From Mycolicibacterium peregrinum (lineage in GTDB: Bacteria > Actinomycetota > Actinomycetes > Mycobacteriales > Mycobacteriaceae): a stretch of 64,000 bases of DNA. This document shows, in pieces, positions 9,618 to 17,668 of this stretch; the stretch's first letter is position 1, and each line of letters opens with the position of its first letter. Where the stretch lies: positions 124,001 to 188,000 of the forward strand of contig NZ_LQPP01000033.1 in the NCBI RefSeq assembly GCF_002102345.1. Direction: 5' to 3'. The position numbers were made by a program, and so were the translations under genes. The notes under the pieces are model-generated. The model was not told where the DNA came from. It searched no databases and worked only from the letters and a program-made list of their open reading frames with translations.

Positions 9618-10097
9618 ATGACCCAGTGCCCGCGAGTTTTGTTTGCCCTGCGAGTGGGCTTGGTAGTCGTGTGCATGGCGATAGTGGGGGCGGGGTGTGC
9701 GCCGCCCGAATCGCCAACGCCGGAAGCCCAACAATTGCATGACGTGAATCAGAATTCGCCTGAGGGCGAGGCGATTCTGAGGGCCGCGACTACCGACGTA
9801 GATAGCCAGCTGGGTAAACCCGCCCAATTCTCGGTGCAGACCTTCAAGGCTTCGAGCGGGTGGGCGTTCCTGTCCACACAGCTCAAGGGTCCCGACGGGA
9901 GCCCGTTCGACTATGCCGGAACTCCGCTGGCCGAGGCGGCGGCAAATGGCGGCGCATCGAAGCGGTACGCCGGACTGTTTCGGTCAAACCGAAGCGGCGG
10001 TTGGGATTTGGTGACCAGCGCGGTCGGGCCCACTGCACCGGTGTGGACCGAGTGGGCGCAGGAATACTCCGCACCGGCGGAGCTCTTCGGCAGCTAA
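9618..10097 (+). CDS. Small lipoprotein, function unknown
   Basis: 159 residues with a signal peptide (hydrophobic ~10-25) ending in the lipobox VGAGC, so the mature protein should be lipid-anchored at Cys27. The mature part has no domain I recognise; Trp-containing segments (SSGWAFLSTQ, GGWDLVTSA, VWTEWAQEY) suggest a small folded beta domain. It starts 48 bases after eccD1 and ahead of a second lipoprotein gene, in a position where M. tuberculosis has espJ directly. Envelope location next to the ESX-1 channel suggests a link with secretion or cell-cell contact, which is inference. Confidence 0.8.
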   Translation: MTQCPRVLFALRVGLVVVCMAIVGAGCAPPESPTPEAQQLHDVNQNSPEGEAILRAATTDVDSQLGKPAQFSVQTFKASSGWAFLSTQLKGPDGSPFDYAGTPLAEAAANGGASKRYAGLFRSNRSGGWDLVTSAVGPTAPVWTEWAQEYSAPAELFGS

Positions 10098-10257
10098 GGT
10101 CGTTTGGCACGAATTCGGTGTCGGCATTGGTGATTTCGGCGCTGCCGTTGTCCCTAGAATTCCCGTGCATGCGGTGTGTGGTCGCGGGTTAGGCTGCTGG
10201 CCAAGTGGTCCCGCGACAGTGCGGAACCGGCAAATGAGTCCGGGGGAGTAGATCAAA

Positions 10258-10596
10258 ATGAGGACGACGTCAAGCATGCGGGCAGGTACTGCGGCAGCAA
10301 TCGCGGTTGCGGCGGGTCTACTCGGAGCATGTTCGGCTCACATTGAAGCTGGCAGTAATGCCGCGATCAGCAAAGAGCAGCTCGCCAAGACGGTCAAAGA
10401 GAAGCTGGAAACGCAGGTCGGCGAGAAAGCGGATTCGGTGGTGTGCGATGGCACCCTGCCGGCCAAGGTTGACGCCACTCAGAAATGCGTGCTGACCGCC
10501 GGCGGCACGAAGTATGGGGTGACGGTCACCGCCACCGCCGTTGACGGCGACAAAGTCAACTTCGACGTCAAGGTCGACGACGAACCGATGGGGTAG
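10258..10596 (+). CDS. DUF4333-type lipoprotein
   Basis: 112 residues with signal peptide and lipobox LLGAC (Cys25), followed by one DUF4333-like domain: SKEQLAKTVKEKLE, a VCDGTLPAKV segment and a TQKCVLTAGG segment whose two Cys probably form a disulfide. Mycobacteria carry many such lipoproteins; their function is unknown. A good ribosome site (GGGGGAG) lies upstream. Codirectional with eccD1 but 160 bases beyond the previous gene. Confidence 0.82.
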   Translation: MRTTSSMRAGTAAAIAVAAGLLGACSAHIEAGSNAAISKEQLAKTVKEKLETQVGEKADSVVCDGTLPAKVDATQKCVLTAGGTKYGVTVTATAVDGDKVNFDVKVDDEPMG

Positions 10597-11160
10597 GCGG
10601 GATCGGGCGGGGCTGGGTAGCGATCGCGCAACCGAATCGGACGTCCTTGCAGTGCGGCGGTCGGGGCTGCGTCATCGTTGAACGCCGACGCACGGTGGAT
10701 GGGTGCGACATTTCGATTCGCTGCGGTGAAATCAGTCCTGAGCCGGCGTTGGCTTGTGCCAGCGTGAGTCGGTACGACATCGAACACAGCTGCCGGTTCG
10801 TGGCCACTGGGACGGACTGCAAGGTGCTGGTGCGTTGGCAGATTGCCAGTCGGCGTCCCGATTAAGGAAGTCCGAGCAGCCCCACAAAATTTGCGCCATC
10901 TGGCCCCATTGAGGGCCGTTAAACTGGCTGGTGCTGACATGCCGCCCCGAAGTAATGGGGACTAGGTTGAGTGGCGGGTGTGTCGTGAGTTCTGCGAGGG
11001 GAATTACTGATGGGGTATCCGGAAATGCGGGTGACGCGGTGAAGGCCCTGCCCGTGGGTGACATCCGGTCTCGACGCGCGAGCGCGTGCCGGGCCGCTGG
11101 TGTTGGGTTTGCTCGCCCATCGTTGGATGTAGACACTGTTGGCGCATCGGGTGGCAGGGG
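10597..11160. other. Intergenic, no supported gene
   Basis: About 560 bases between the DUF4333 gene and espJ. Short open frames exist on both strands (for example + 10647-10865 and + 10931-11170) but none has a ribosome site, a recognisable motif or mycobacterial third-position bias over its length. It may be an upstream regulatory region for the espJ-espK group or the remains of a lost gene. Confidence 0.5.
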
Positions 11161-11970
11161 ATGCCGGTGACTGGCTGGTTGAAGGTCAACCCGACTGAAT
11201 TGCGCGCTCACGGTGCCGCGATGGAGTCCAGCGCGGATTCCATTCCAGAAGCACCCCCCGCATTCACGGCACCCGGAAGCGATCCGCTGGCGCTCGCATT
11301 GCAGGAAAAGACGCAGCAGGTGGAGGCGCCGTTCATTAACGGGATACCGCAGACCAAGGCGGACGCGCAGCGCACAGCCCGCAATATTCAGACGGCCGCC
11401 GACAAGTATGAGCAGGCTGATCAACACGCAGCCGGCAACGTGCAGGGAGCGGCGTCGGGGCTTGGTGGCTCAGGCGCAGAAGGTGGCCAGAGCGCGGGCG
11501 GCATGCAGGGCTTGCAGCAGTTGCAGCAGATGGCGCTGATGCCGATGCAGATGGCGCAGACGATGGCTCAGATCCCGATGCAGATGGCGCAGATGGCCGG
11601 TCAGATTCCGCAGGCGGTAATGCAGGGCGTCCAGCAGATCGGTCAGATGACCGGTGGCATGGGCCAGACTGCTGACTCGGCGTCAGGCAAGCCAAGCGGA
11701 GATCCATCGGTGCAGCCGGGACAACCCAGCACAGAGCAAGTTGATGACAAGCACGTCGATGAGGACCGCAACGAGCGCGAGAAAGACGACGGCAGCGATG
11801 ATCGGCGGGGCCCAGCGTCTGAGGGCGCCGATTCAGGAGCCCCGGCTGAGCGCGCCCCGGTTTCTCCGTCGGCACCGCCGCCCGCAACTCATCGGCCGGA
11901 ATTCGGGGCCACACCGCCTGTGGCAGCCGGCCCGCGGCCCGCGCCTACTGATCCTTCGATCCTGTTGTGA
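11161..11970 (+). CDS. espJ: EspJ-like ESX-1 secretion-associated protein
   Basis: 269 residues. The N-terminal ~90 residues are an EspC/EspJ-type helical domain: GWLKVNPTELRAHGAAM at the start and TAADKYEQADQHAAG at the end, where YEQAD is a YxxxD secretion signal. Next comes a Gln/Met-rich stretch of QMAQ repeats (residues ~115-170), then an acidic, Pro-rich tail. Order after eccD1, N-terminal pattern and composition match M. tuberculosis EspJ (Rv3878). Start is ATG 11161; GTG 11167 is a real alternative because AGGGG at 11156-11160 is better spaced from it. Confidence 0.83.
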   Translation: MPVTGWLKVNPTELRAHGAAMESSADSIPEAPPAFTAPGSDPLALALQEKTQQVEAPFINGIPQTKADAQRTARNIQTAADKYEQADQHAAGNVQGAASGLGGSGAEGGQSAGGMQGLQQLQQMALMPMQMAQTMAQIPMQMAQMAGQIPQAVMQGVQQIGQMTGGMGQTADSASGKPSGDPSVQPGQPSTEQVDDKHVDEDRNEREKDDGSDDRRGPASEGADSGAPAERAPVSPSAPPPATHRPEFGATPPVAAGPRPAPTDPSILL

Positions 11971-12002
11971 CCCGTGTCCGTGACTGAGTTAAAGGTGTGC
12001 CG

Positions 12003-13193
12003 ATGAGTTTGCCTCCCCCGCCGGATTCGTTTGGGTCCCAGCCTCCTACCAGCGGTGGTCAGCATGGTGGTGGCGCACCCCAGCATTGGGCGCCGCAGCA
12101 GTCAGGCGGTCCGGCTGGTCCGCCACAGGGTGGCGCGCCTTCGTGGGGACCTCAACAGCAGTGGCCCGGGCAGCATTGGCCAGCCAGCCCGCACCCGCAA
12201 GGTGGTGGCGGTAAAACCAAATGGATCCTTGGCATTATCGCGGTCGTCCTAGCCATCGCTCTGGCCGTCGTCATCACGGTGGTTCTCGTCCGCCCCGACA
12301 ACAGCGGAAATGGTCCAGCCAACGCTGACGCGACTGGTTCCGACTCGGAATTTGCCAGCGCCAACGACACCGGGCCGATCAATATCATCACCGAAGAGCC
12401 GACATGCGACGCGTGGAATAACATTGCTCGCGAATATACCGACACCACGAAATCCATAAATTGGGACGATCGAGATATTAGTGTCCCGGCGACAGCATGG
12501 ACGTCAGAACAACGTGCCGTCTACGAAACTATGAAGAAAGCGCTGACTCAAGCGTCAGGACAAACTGTCCCACTGGCGAAAGCCACGCCTAACAGAACTG
12601 TTCGTACATTGTACGAACAGTTTATTGCTTACTCGCAGGCATTCGTTGAGCGTATTCCGAAATACGTTGCTGAAGATGACGATTCTATGTCGGTGATCAA
12701 CGCTGCAGCTGCTTCTATGACGAACATCTGCGGAGCAATTACGTCTCGGGCGGCACAGGCTGCTGCTCCGCTTGTGCCAGATGTGTCGGAACCAACAAAT
12801 ACCGCACGAACTGATGGGGGCGCACCCTCAAAGCTGCAGATGGAACCCAACTCTGTCTGCGGCGATTGGGAAACATTAACCGCCAAGTTCGACAGTGACT
12901 CGGAGCAGTGGAATCCAATTGACAAAGCGATATCGGCGAAAGATTGGACGCCTGAGCAGAGGTCAATAAATGAAGCTTTCGTTCCGGTTTTATCAGAAAA
13001 TGCGGATGAAGTTGAACGCTTGGGCCGAAAGAGTGGTAGTTCGCGTTTTGAGGATCTGGCTGTGTTGGAAGCGCAATATCGACGCGCCTTCGCTATCGCC
13101 TTGCCTAATTACGCGCCGAGGGATGTGTATTTGGCGTTGTCGGCAGTCAATCTAAACCGCTTGATTGTCTGGTCATGCAGGGTCGCCTCATGA
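12003..13193 (+). CDS. Single-pass membrane protein with duplicated Cys-flanked domain
   Basis: 396 residues, not recognised. Residues 1-~75 are Pro/Gln/Gly-rich and cytosolic; one membrane helix follows (WILGIIAVVLAIALAVVITV region), then a predicted outside part made of two related ~115-residue domains. Each begins Cys-x-x-Trp, has a WTxEQR motif, and ends in a second Cys (TNIC; VWSC), so each is probably closed by a disulfide. ATG 12003 is preferred to GTG 11997 because AAAGG lies seven bases before it. The second half is clearly more AT-rich than core ESX genes. Its stop overlaps espK (ATGA), so the two are coupled. Confidence 0.8.
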   Translation: MSLPPPPDSFGSQPPTSGGQHGGGAPQHWAPQQSGGPAGPPQGGAPSWGPQQQWPGQHWPASPHPQGGGGKTKWILGIIAVVLAIALAVVITVVLVRPDNSGNGPANADATGSDSEFASANDTGPINIITEEPTCDAWNNIAREYTDTTKSINWDDRDISVPATAWTSEQRAVYETMKKALTQASGQTVPLAKATPNRTVRTLYEQFIAYSQAFVERIPKYVAEDDDSMSVINAAAASMTNICGAITSRAAQAAAPLVPDVSEPTNTARTDGGAPSKLQMEPNSVCGDWETLTAKFDSDSEQWNPIDKAISAKDWTPEQRSINEAFVPVLSENADEVERLGRKSGSSRFEDLAVLEAQYRRAFAIALPNYAPRDVYLALSAVNLNRLIVWSCRVAS

Positions 13194-15409
13194 GTGGCGA
13201 AGAGCCAGAGAAGCCGTCCGGTTATTCGGATCCTTCCGGCACGGATATCTCTGAGATGGTGGGTAATTCGTGGCCGGGTACAGATAAGAAGCATTTCGAT
13301 GACCGTCACGCTGAATTAGATCGTGCCCACAGAGACCTGACGGGCGCTAGGGAAGGCTGGCAGGCTGGTCAGTTACCCCTGCGCAATGGGAATGATTGGG
13401 CAGGCACTTCCGCGAACGTTGCCAATGCTAAAGCCGATACGCATACCACGAGTATGGAGGGGCACGAGCGCCAACTCGCTGATGCTAAGACGTGGTCGCA
13501 TCAAGCAGGTGACCTAATTGTCCGGACTAAAAATGCGATCGTTCATAACGTAGGTAAAGCCGTTGAAGTTATGAATGATACGAAGGGCGAGTCTGAAGAT
13601 GGAAAGATTACAGGCGAAGCGGCCGCAAATATTCGAACGTTCACACGTCTGACCAACGAGGACGTTAATCAATGGGCGGCTGATACGGTCCGGGGGAAAA
13701 AAGGTATTTCACCGGATCCGCCATCGCTCAGCAAAGAAGATATCAGGAACGCGCGCGATAAGCGCGAAGGCGGCGAAGGTCAGCCTGGTGATGATCCGGT
13801 TCGGAAAGACAATCCGGTGGCCACATTCGCCAATGCGTCGTTTGTTAGTGGTCCGAAGGTGAGGTCGTCTGAAGCTGCTCCTTCGCCTGATGTCGAACAG
13901 TCGAGCACTCCTCCGACGGATTCTGCGTCGTTTGTTAGTGATCCGAAGGTGGGATCGTCTGAAGCTGCACCCGTGATTGTGCAGCAGGTGCCTCCTGCTA
14001 CGCCCGGCAAGGCCGCACCGCCACTAGCACCTGGCGTTCCTGCGCCGGCGCCATCAGGTGGTGCACCCAATCTTCCAGGTCCGAGCGTGGGAGGCGCCGG
14101 CGCGCCAAGCGCCCCCAGCCCGCTGAGCGGTGGCTTGGGCAGCGGTATGGACCAAGCCGCGAGCGCGTCGCAGGCAGTAGGCCAAGCACCAGTCGGCGCG
14201 GCGCCGACTGATCCCTTGCAAGCCTTCTCCAAGGGATTCGCGGATTCGGCGGGGACGCCGGTCCACGCCGCTTCCACCGGCGCACCGCCGTTGGCGCCGG
14301 CCCCCGCGGTTCCGGCTAGCGATGCTATGGCACCAGCGAGTACCCATTCGGCGCCGACCGCACTGACTGGTGCGCAGCCGCCTGCGGCGCCGGTACAGGG
14401 GCCACCGGCGGGCGGCTCGATGGGCATGGGTGGCGGAATGCCGTCGATGCCGCTCGGGCCTCCGCCGACAGCACCTCCAGCTGCGCCAGTGGCACCGCCT
14501 CCCGCAGTCGCATCGCCCCCATCCCCACCCGCGAACATCGGCGGTGGTGCTCAGATCGCGCCGATTCCGGTCTCAGCTGCGCGGGCCGAGCGCGATGCCG
14601 CGCAGAACGCGGCGAAGCGGTCAGGTTCGGACCCGTTGGTGTTGGCACGCAGGATCGCCGCTGCCCTCAATGCCCCCGATATGGTCGATGCAGCTGATTA
14701 CAGGTTCTTCTGGGTTACTGCGGTCACCATGGACGGCAGCATCGTGGTGGCGAACAACTACGGGTTGGCGTATATCCCTGAGCGGGTACGGTTGCCTGAG
14801 CAGGTGAAGATGGCTTCGGCGGACGAGTCGATATCTCCGGCGGAGCGTGCGAGCTGCGTGACTCAACCGGTCGCGGCATTGCACCGTTGGGCTAACCACC
14901 ACGGCACGGAGTTACGAGCGGTTATTGCGACCGAGGACCAGCTCAAGAACTCAGATGCCGGTGTGCACCATGAAGTGTTGACTCCCGAGGATATTCCTGC
15001 CAGCGGCAAGATGGTTGGTCGCGACCGCCTGCAGGTGATTGCTCCGCAGGCGGCCTCCCAACTGATGCGAATCAGCGATGGCGATCTAGTGAATGTGTTG
15101 CCGCCAGCGCCGGTCGACACCGCACAGCCCGAGGACCGACGGACCATGCTTTGGTACAAGGTCTGGGAACCGTTGATAAGCCGTTCTGCCAAGAGGGATA
15201 AACAACATCTGCAGGCACTTTTGGAGTACGCCGTGCATGCTCAGGAACAGGCGATCTATGCCGGCCATACCGCGACACAGTCTGAGGATCAACGACGGGC
15301 CGTCGGTGACTTCGTGTATTGGCAGCACGTTGGACAGCTCATTGCTGATGCTTTAGTGGAGCTGGAAGTCGCGACAGTCGACCAGGATCAGAAAAAGCCA
15401 ACGGGGTGA
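13190..15409 (+). CDS. espK: EspK, EspB chaperone-like ESX-1 protein
   Basis: 739 residues. The N-terminal helical domain has the WxG turn NDWAGTSANVANAKA; a long Ala/Pro-rich linker (residues ~205-465) follows; the C-terminal ~270 residues match M. tuberculosis EspK (Rv3879c) closely, for example LARRIAAALNA, DGSIVVANNYGLAYIP and the DLVNVLPPAPVD region. EspK binds EspB and is thought to deliver it to the channel; espB is the next gene. Start ATG 13190 overlaps the upstream stop and was chosen over ATG 13175. The N-terminal third has AT-richer codons than the C-terminal domain. In M. tuberculosis espK faces the other way relative to eccD1. Confidence 0.93.
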   Translation: MSGEEPEKPSGYSDPSGTDISEMVGNSWPGTDKKHFDDRHAELDRAHRDLTGAREGWQAGQLPLRNGNDWAGTSANVANAKADTHTTSMEGHERQLADAKTWSHQAGDLIVRTKNAIVHNVGKAVEVMNDTKGESEDGKITGEAAANIRTFTRLTNEDVNQWAADTVRGKKGISPDPPSLSKEDIRNARDKREGGEGQPGDDPVRKDNPVATFANASFVSGPKVRSSEAAPSPDVEQSSTPPTDSASFVSDPKVGSSEAAPVIVQQVPPATPGKAAPPLAPGVPAPAPSGGAPNLPGPSVGGAGAPSAPSPLSGGLGSGMDQAASASQAVGQAPVGAAPTDPLQAFSKGFADSAGTPVHAASTGAPPLAPAPAVPASDAMAPASTHSAPTALTGAQPPAAPVQGPPAGGSMGMGGGMPSMPLGPPPTAPPAAPVAPPPAVASPPSPPANIGGGAQIAPIPVSAARAERDAAQNAAKRSGSDPLVLARRIAAALNAPDMVDAADYRFFWVTAVTMDGSIVVANNYGLAYIPERVRLPEQVKMASADESISPAERASCVTQPVAALHRWANHHGTELRAVIATEDQLKNSDAGVHHEVLTPEDIPASGKMVGRDRLQVIAPQAASQLMRISDGDLVNVLPPAPVDTAQPEDRRTMLWYKVWEPLISRSAKRDKQHLQALLEYAVHAQEQAIYAGHTATQSEDQRRAVGDFVYWQHVGQLIADALVELEVATVDQDQKKPTG
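13835..13971 (+). repeat. Direct repeat pair inside espK
   Basis: Two ~47-base copies (13835-13881 and 13925-13971), 90 bases apart, nearly identical and in frame. They encode ASFVSGPKVRSSEAAP and ASFVSDPKVGSSEAAP at the start of the Pro-rich linker, so the linker grew by a 30-codon duplication. Confidence 0.85.
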
Positions 15410-15583
15410 CCGGAAAGAGATTTTGTGGAACGTGCGTCTTCGTCCGGCCTTTAGGATTAGCCGGGGAGATCAATAGCGTGCCGCATAAATTGGCAGCCCG
15501 ACCAACGGCGAATTTGCTTCATTTGCTGACTATTTGGGTGGCGGCCGAAGCGGGCTTCGCCGATGCAGAGAGGATGATTTGAG

Positions 15584-17146
15584 ATGAGTGCACCTGGGCC
15601 GGGCGAGGAGTTGCAGTACACGACGGAGGGACTGGAGAGTGCAGCGGGCGAATACGAAACACCTCTGCCTCAGCTTCCGCCAAACCGGACGACAGCGCCA
15701 GACGAGCTGCTTATCACCGGCAAGCTGTTGGGGCAGCTACACGGTTGCAGCGTGAGATTGGCGTCGACCCTGAAATGTGGGGAGCAAGAGGGAGTCCGGA
15801 TTGCGGGCGCTCTGCGAGCTGCCGCAGGTGCTTACAAGACGATCCAAGAGCAGAAAACGGCTGCGTTAAACAGCCAGATGACCGACGGTGCTACGCGGCC
15901 ACAGGTACAGCCAGCGATTCCTAACCGGGCCTTGATTCCCGATTCATTGCCGATCTCGGGTGAGGTCTTTTTGAAGGAGGGACCCAAGGACGACGACGAT
16001 TGGCGGATCATCGCGGCCAAAATACATCAAGGTCGCGATCCGCACGCGGGCTCACTTAAGTGGTTTAGAGATCAGTGGGATTTGTACGTTCCCTTGGTGG
16101 CGAAGCACGGCGAAATCTACGCGAAAACTGTCCAGGGTTGGCACGGCCCCGCAGCGGAATCATGCAACTCCGCTGCGACGGAACTTAGCAAGTGGTGGAA
16201 AGTGATGAGCGAAGAATGCGGCAAGATGCGGCAGGAGGCCACCACATTCGCTGACGCACATGACAAGCTCTTGTCGGAACATCCCACAATGAAAGACGTA
16301 GACGAGTTCAACCGAAAGGACCGGGACGGCAGCTGGAAGGATACGGACGAACGAGGCAAAGCAATGGAGGACCTGCAGAGGCGGTCCGACGATGCATTGG
16401 ACCATTACGCGCGAGTGTATCTAACCGAGATAGCGCCGGCTGGTCCCCCACGGATCGGCAAGGACCTTCCGGCGGTATGCGATGGTGAGGCACCCGTGGC
16501 AGCCCCGGACACCGGTGGACCTGGTGGTGGTGGCGGTGGTGGCGCCGGTGGTGGAGGCGGTGGCACCCCAGAGATGCCCGGAACGCCGGAGATGCCCGAC
16601 GTGCCCTCGATATCACCAGCCGGGCTCGATCCTTCGGCTGGGGAGAAGCCCGCAGGTTCTCCCAGCGGCGGTGGTTCACCTTCCGGTGGCCAGGGCAGTG
16701 GCTCCCCATCCGGTGGTGGCGCGCCCAGCGGAGGCATGCCGAGCGGTCTGCCGAAGGGAACCGAGGGCATGCCGGAAATGCCTGGGCTTGGGGAACCCAG
16801 CCTGAAGCCCGCGAGTGCAGGCGGTGGCGGTGGTATGGGTGGGGGCGGCGGGGGTATGCCGTCGATGCCGCTGGGCCCCGCCGTCGGGGCGGACTCGGTG
16901 GCGCCATCTCCCGCGGCCGCACGTGGTGGCGGCGGAGTCCCGGGCGGCCCGGGTGGTGGCGGTATGGGCGGTATGGGCGGCGGTATGGGTGGCATGGGAG
17001 GAGGCCATGGCCAGGGGCAGGGCAAAGAGAAGCGCCGCAACCCCAACCTGTCAGAGGATGAGGATCTCTACAAGGAAGACCGTGCGTACACCGAAGCTGT
17101 TATCGGCCGGCGTGCACGCCCGGATGCGAAGGACACCAAGAAGTAG
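15584..17146 (+). CDS. espB: EspB, secreted ESX-1 substrate
   Basis: 520 residues. Residues ~1-290 are the PE/PPE-like helical part with the WxG turn VQGWHGPAAES near residue 187; the rest is Gly/Pro/Met-rich and low-complexity. The C-terminus EDEDLYKEDRAYTEAVIG matches M. tuberculosis EspB (Rv3881c). EspB is exported by ESX-1, cut by MycP1 in its C-terminal part, binds phospholipids and forms heptameric rings. AGAGG precedes ATG 15584. It lies downstream of its chaperone gene espK on +, whereas mycP1 is on the opposite strand. The coding region up to ~16400 is AT-richer than the rest. Confidence 0.92.
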   Translation: MSAPGPGEELQYTTEGLESAAGEYETPLPQLPPNRTTAPDELLITGKLLGQLHGCSVRLASTLKCGEQEGVRIAGALRAAAGAYKTIQEQKTAALNSQMTDGATRPQVQPAIPNRALIPDSLPISGEVFLKEGPKDDDDWRIIAAKIHQGRDPHAGSLKWFRDQWDLYVPLVAKHGEIYAKTVQGWHGPAAESCNSAATELSKWWKVMSEECGKMRQEATTFADAHDKLLSEHPTMKDVDEFNRKDRDGSWKDTDERGKAMEDLQRRSDDALDHYARVYLTEIAPAGPPRIGKDLPAVCDGEAPVAAPDTGGPGGGGGGGAGGGGGGTPEMPGTPEMPDVPSISPAGLDPSAGEKPAGSPSGGGSPSGGQGSGSPSGGGAPSGGMPSGLPKGTEGMPEMPGLGEPSLKPASAGGGGGMGGGGGGMPSMPLGPAVGADSVAPSPAAARGGGGVPGGPGGGGMGGMGGGMGGMGGGHGQGQGKEKRRNPNLSEDEDLYKEDRAYTEAVIGRRARPDAKDTKK

Positions 17147-17154
17147 CTTGGGAT

Positions 17155-17180
17155 GCCGAGCGTTGAGATTTTCGCTCGGC
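17155..17180 (+). terminator. Hairpin just after espB
   Basis: Perfect 8-base inverted repeat GCCGAGCG / CGCTCGGC around a 10-base loop containing a T-run, starting 9 bases after the espB stop. Confidence 0.6.
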
Positions 17181-17197
17181 GACCGATGATCTCAGCG

Positions 17198-17238
17198 AGC
17201 GGCGGGTGTTCGGAGATGACTCGCGAACCCCCGCCGCT
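17198..17238 (+). terminator. Second hairpin after espB
   Basis: Arms at 17198-17212 and 17224-17238 pair over 15 bases with one mismatch. The left arm contains GGCGGGTGTTCGG, which also occurs in the hairpin after esxA. Together with the preceding hairpin it probably forms a tandem terminator. Confidence 0.6.
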
Positions 17239-17556
17239 TGGTCGTGCGGGTAAGGCGACGTTCGGCGTTGCCCTGACGAAATGGATAAGCACTCTTCATC
17301 AAGAGGTGTGCAGGCTGCACGTGAAATGCACCCGCCAGTGCTGTTGGTTGAGAACCGTTGGATTACAGCATCTTTGGGTCACGCAAAGGTGCTCAAAGGG
17401 CTGGTCGGATTAGGGCATGCCCAACACGTCGAGCGTACCGTCCATGGAGGCTTTGGGCGGGTCTGCATCAGTGACACGTGAAACGCGACGTCAAAAGATC
17501 CATGACCGACGAAGATCGGCCCGGGCTGTCCCGCTCGCCGAAGACAAAGCTAGCGG
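17239..17556. other. Intergenic between espB terminators and the minus-strand block
   Basis: About 320 bases without a gene I can support. Convergent end of the + block (espB) and the - block. Short open frames on + (17281-17481, 17417-17617) lack ribosome sites and family motifs. Confidence 0.5.
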
Positions 17557-17661
17557 TCAACGCGGGTGCATTTGGCCATCGAGGTTGCCTTGTTCGCTAT
17601 GGTCCGTGCGCCGGTAATCGGCGGCACCCATGTCGAGCGACTCGGCGAGTTCGCCAGTGGA
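17557..17661 (-). pseudogene. Decayed 3' fragment of an EspF/EspC-like gene
   Basis: Translating the minus strand gives 34 codons that end in the same way as the two intact EspF-like genes: STGELAESL, then AADYRRTDHSEQGNLDG, then QMHPR and a stop at 17557-17559. The YxxxD signal (YRRTD) is kept. The 5' two thirds of the gene are gone: identity stops near 17661, directly against the stop of the four-TM gene at 17669. No start or ribosome site. It is a relic of a third EspF-like gene and shows that this block has lost and gained units. Confidence 0.78.
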
Positions 17662-17668
17662 GGCACAT

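Noticed and set aside
10647..10865. 72-codon + frame between the DUF4333 gene and espJ
   Set aside because: No ribosome site, no hydrophobic or family pattern, and it starts inside a low-quality context; could be revived only by conservation.
16490..17010. Gly/Met-rich low-complexity region that resembles a PGRS or repeat locus
   Set aside because: It is the normal disordered tail of EspB; units are irregular and there is no PE domain.
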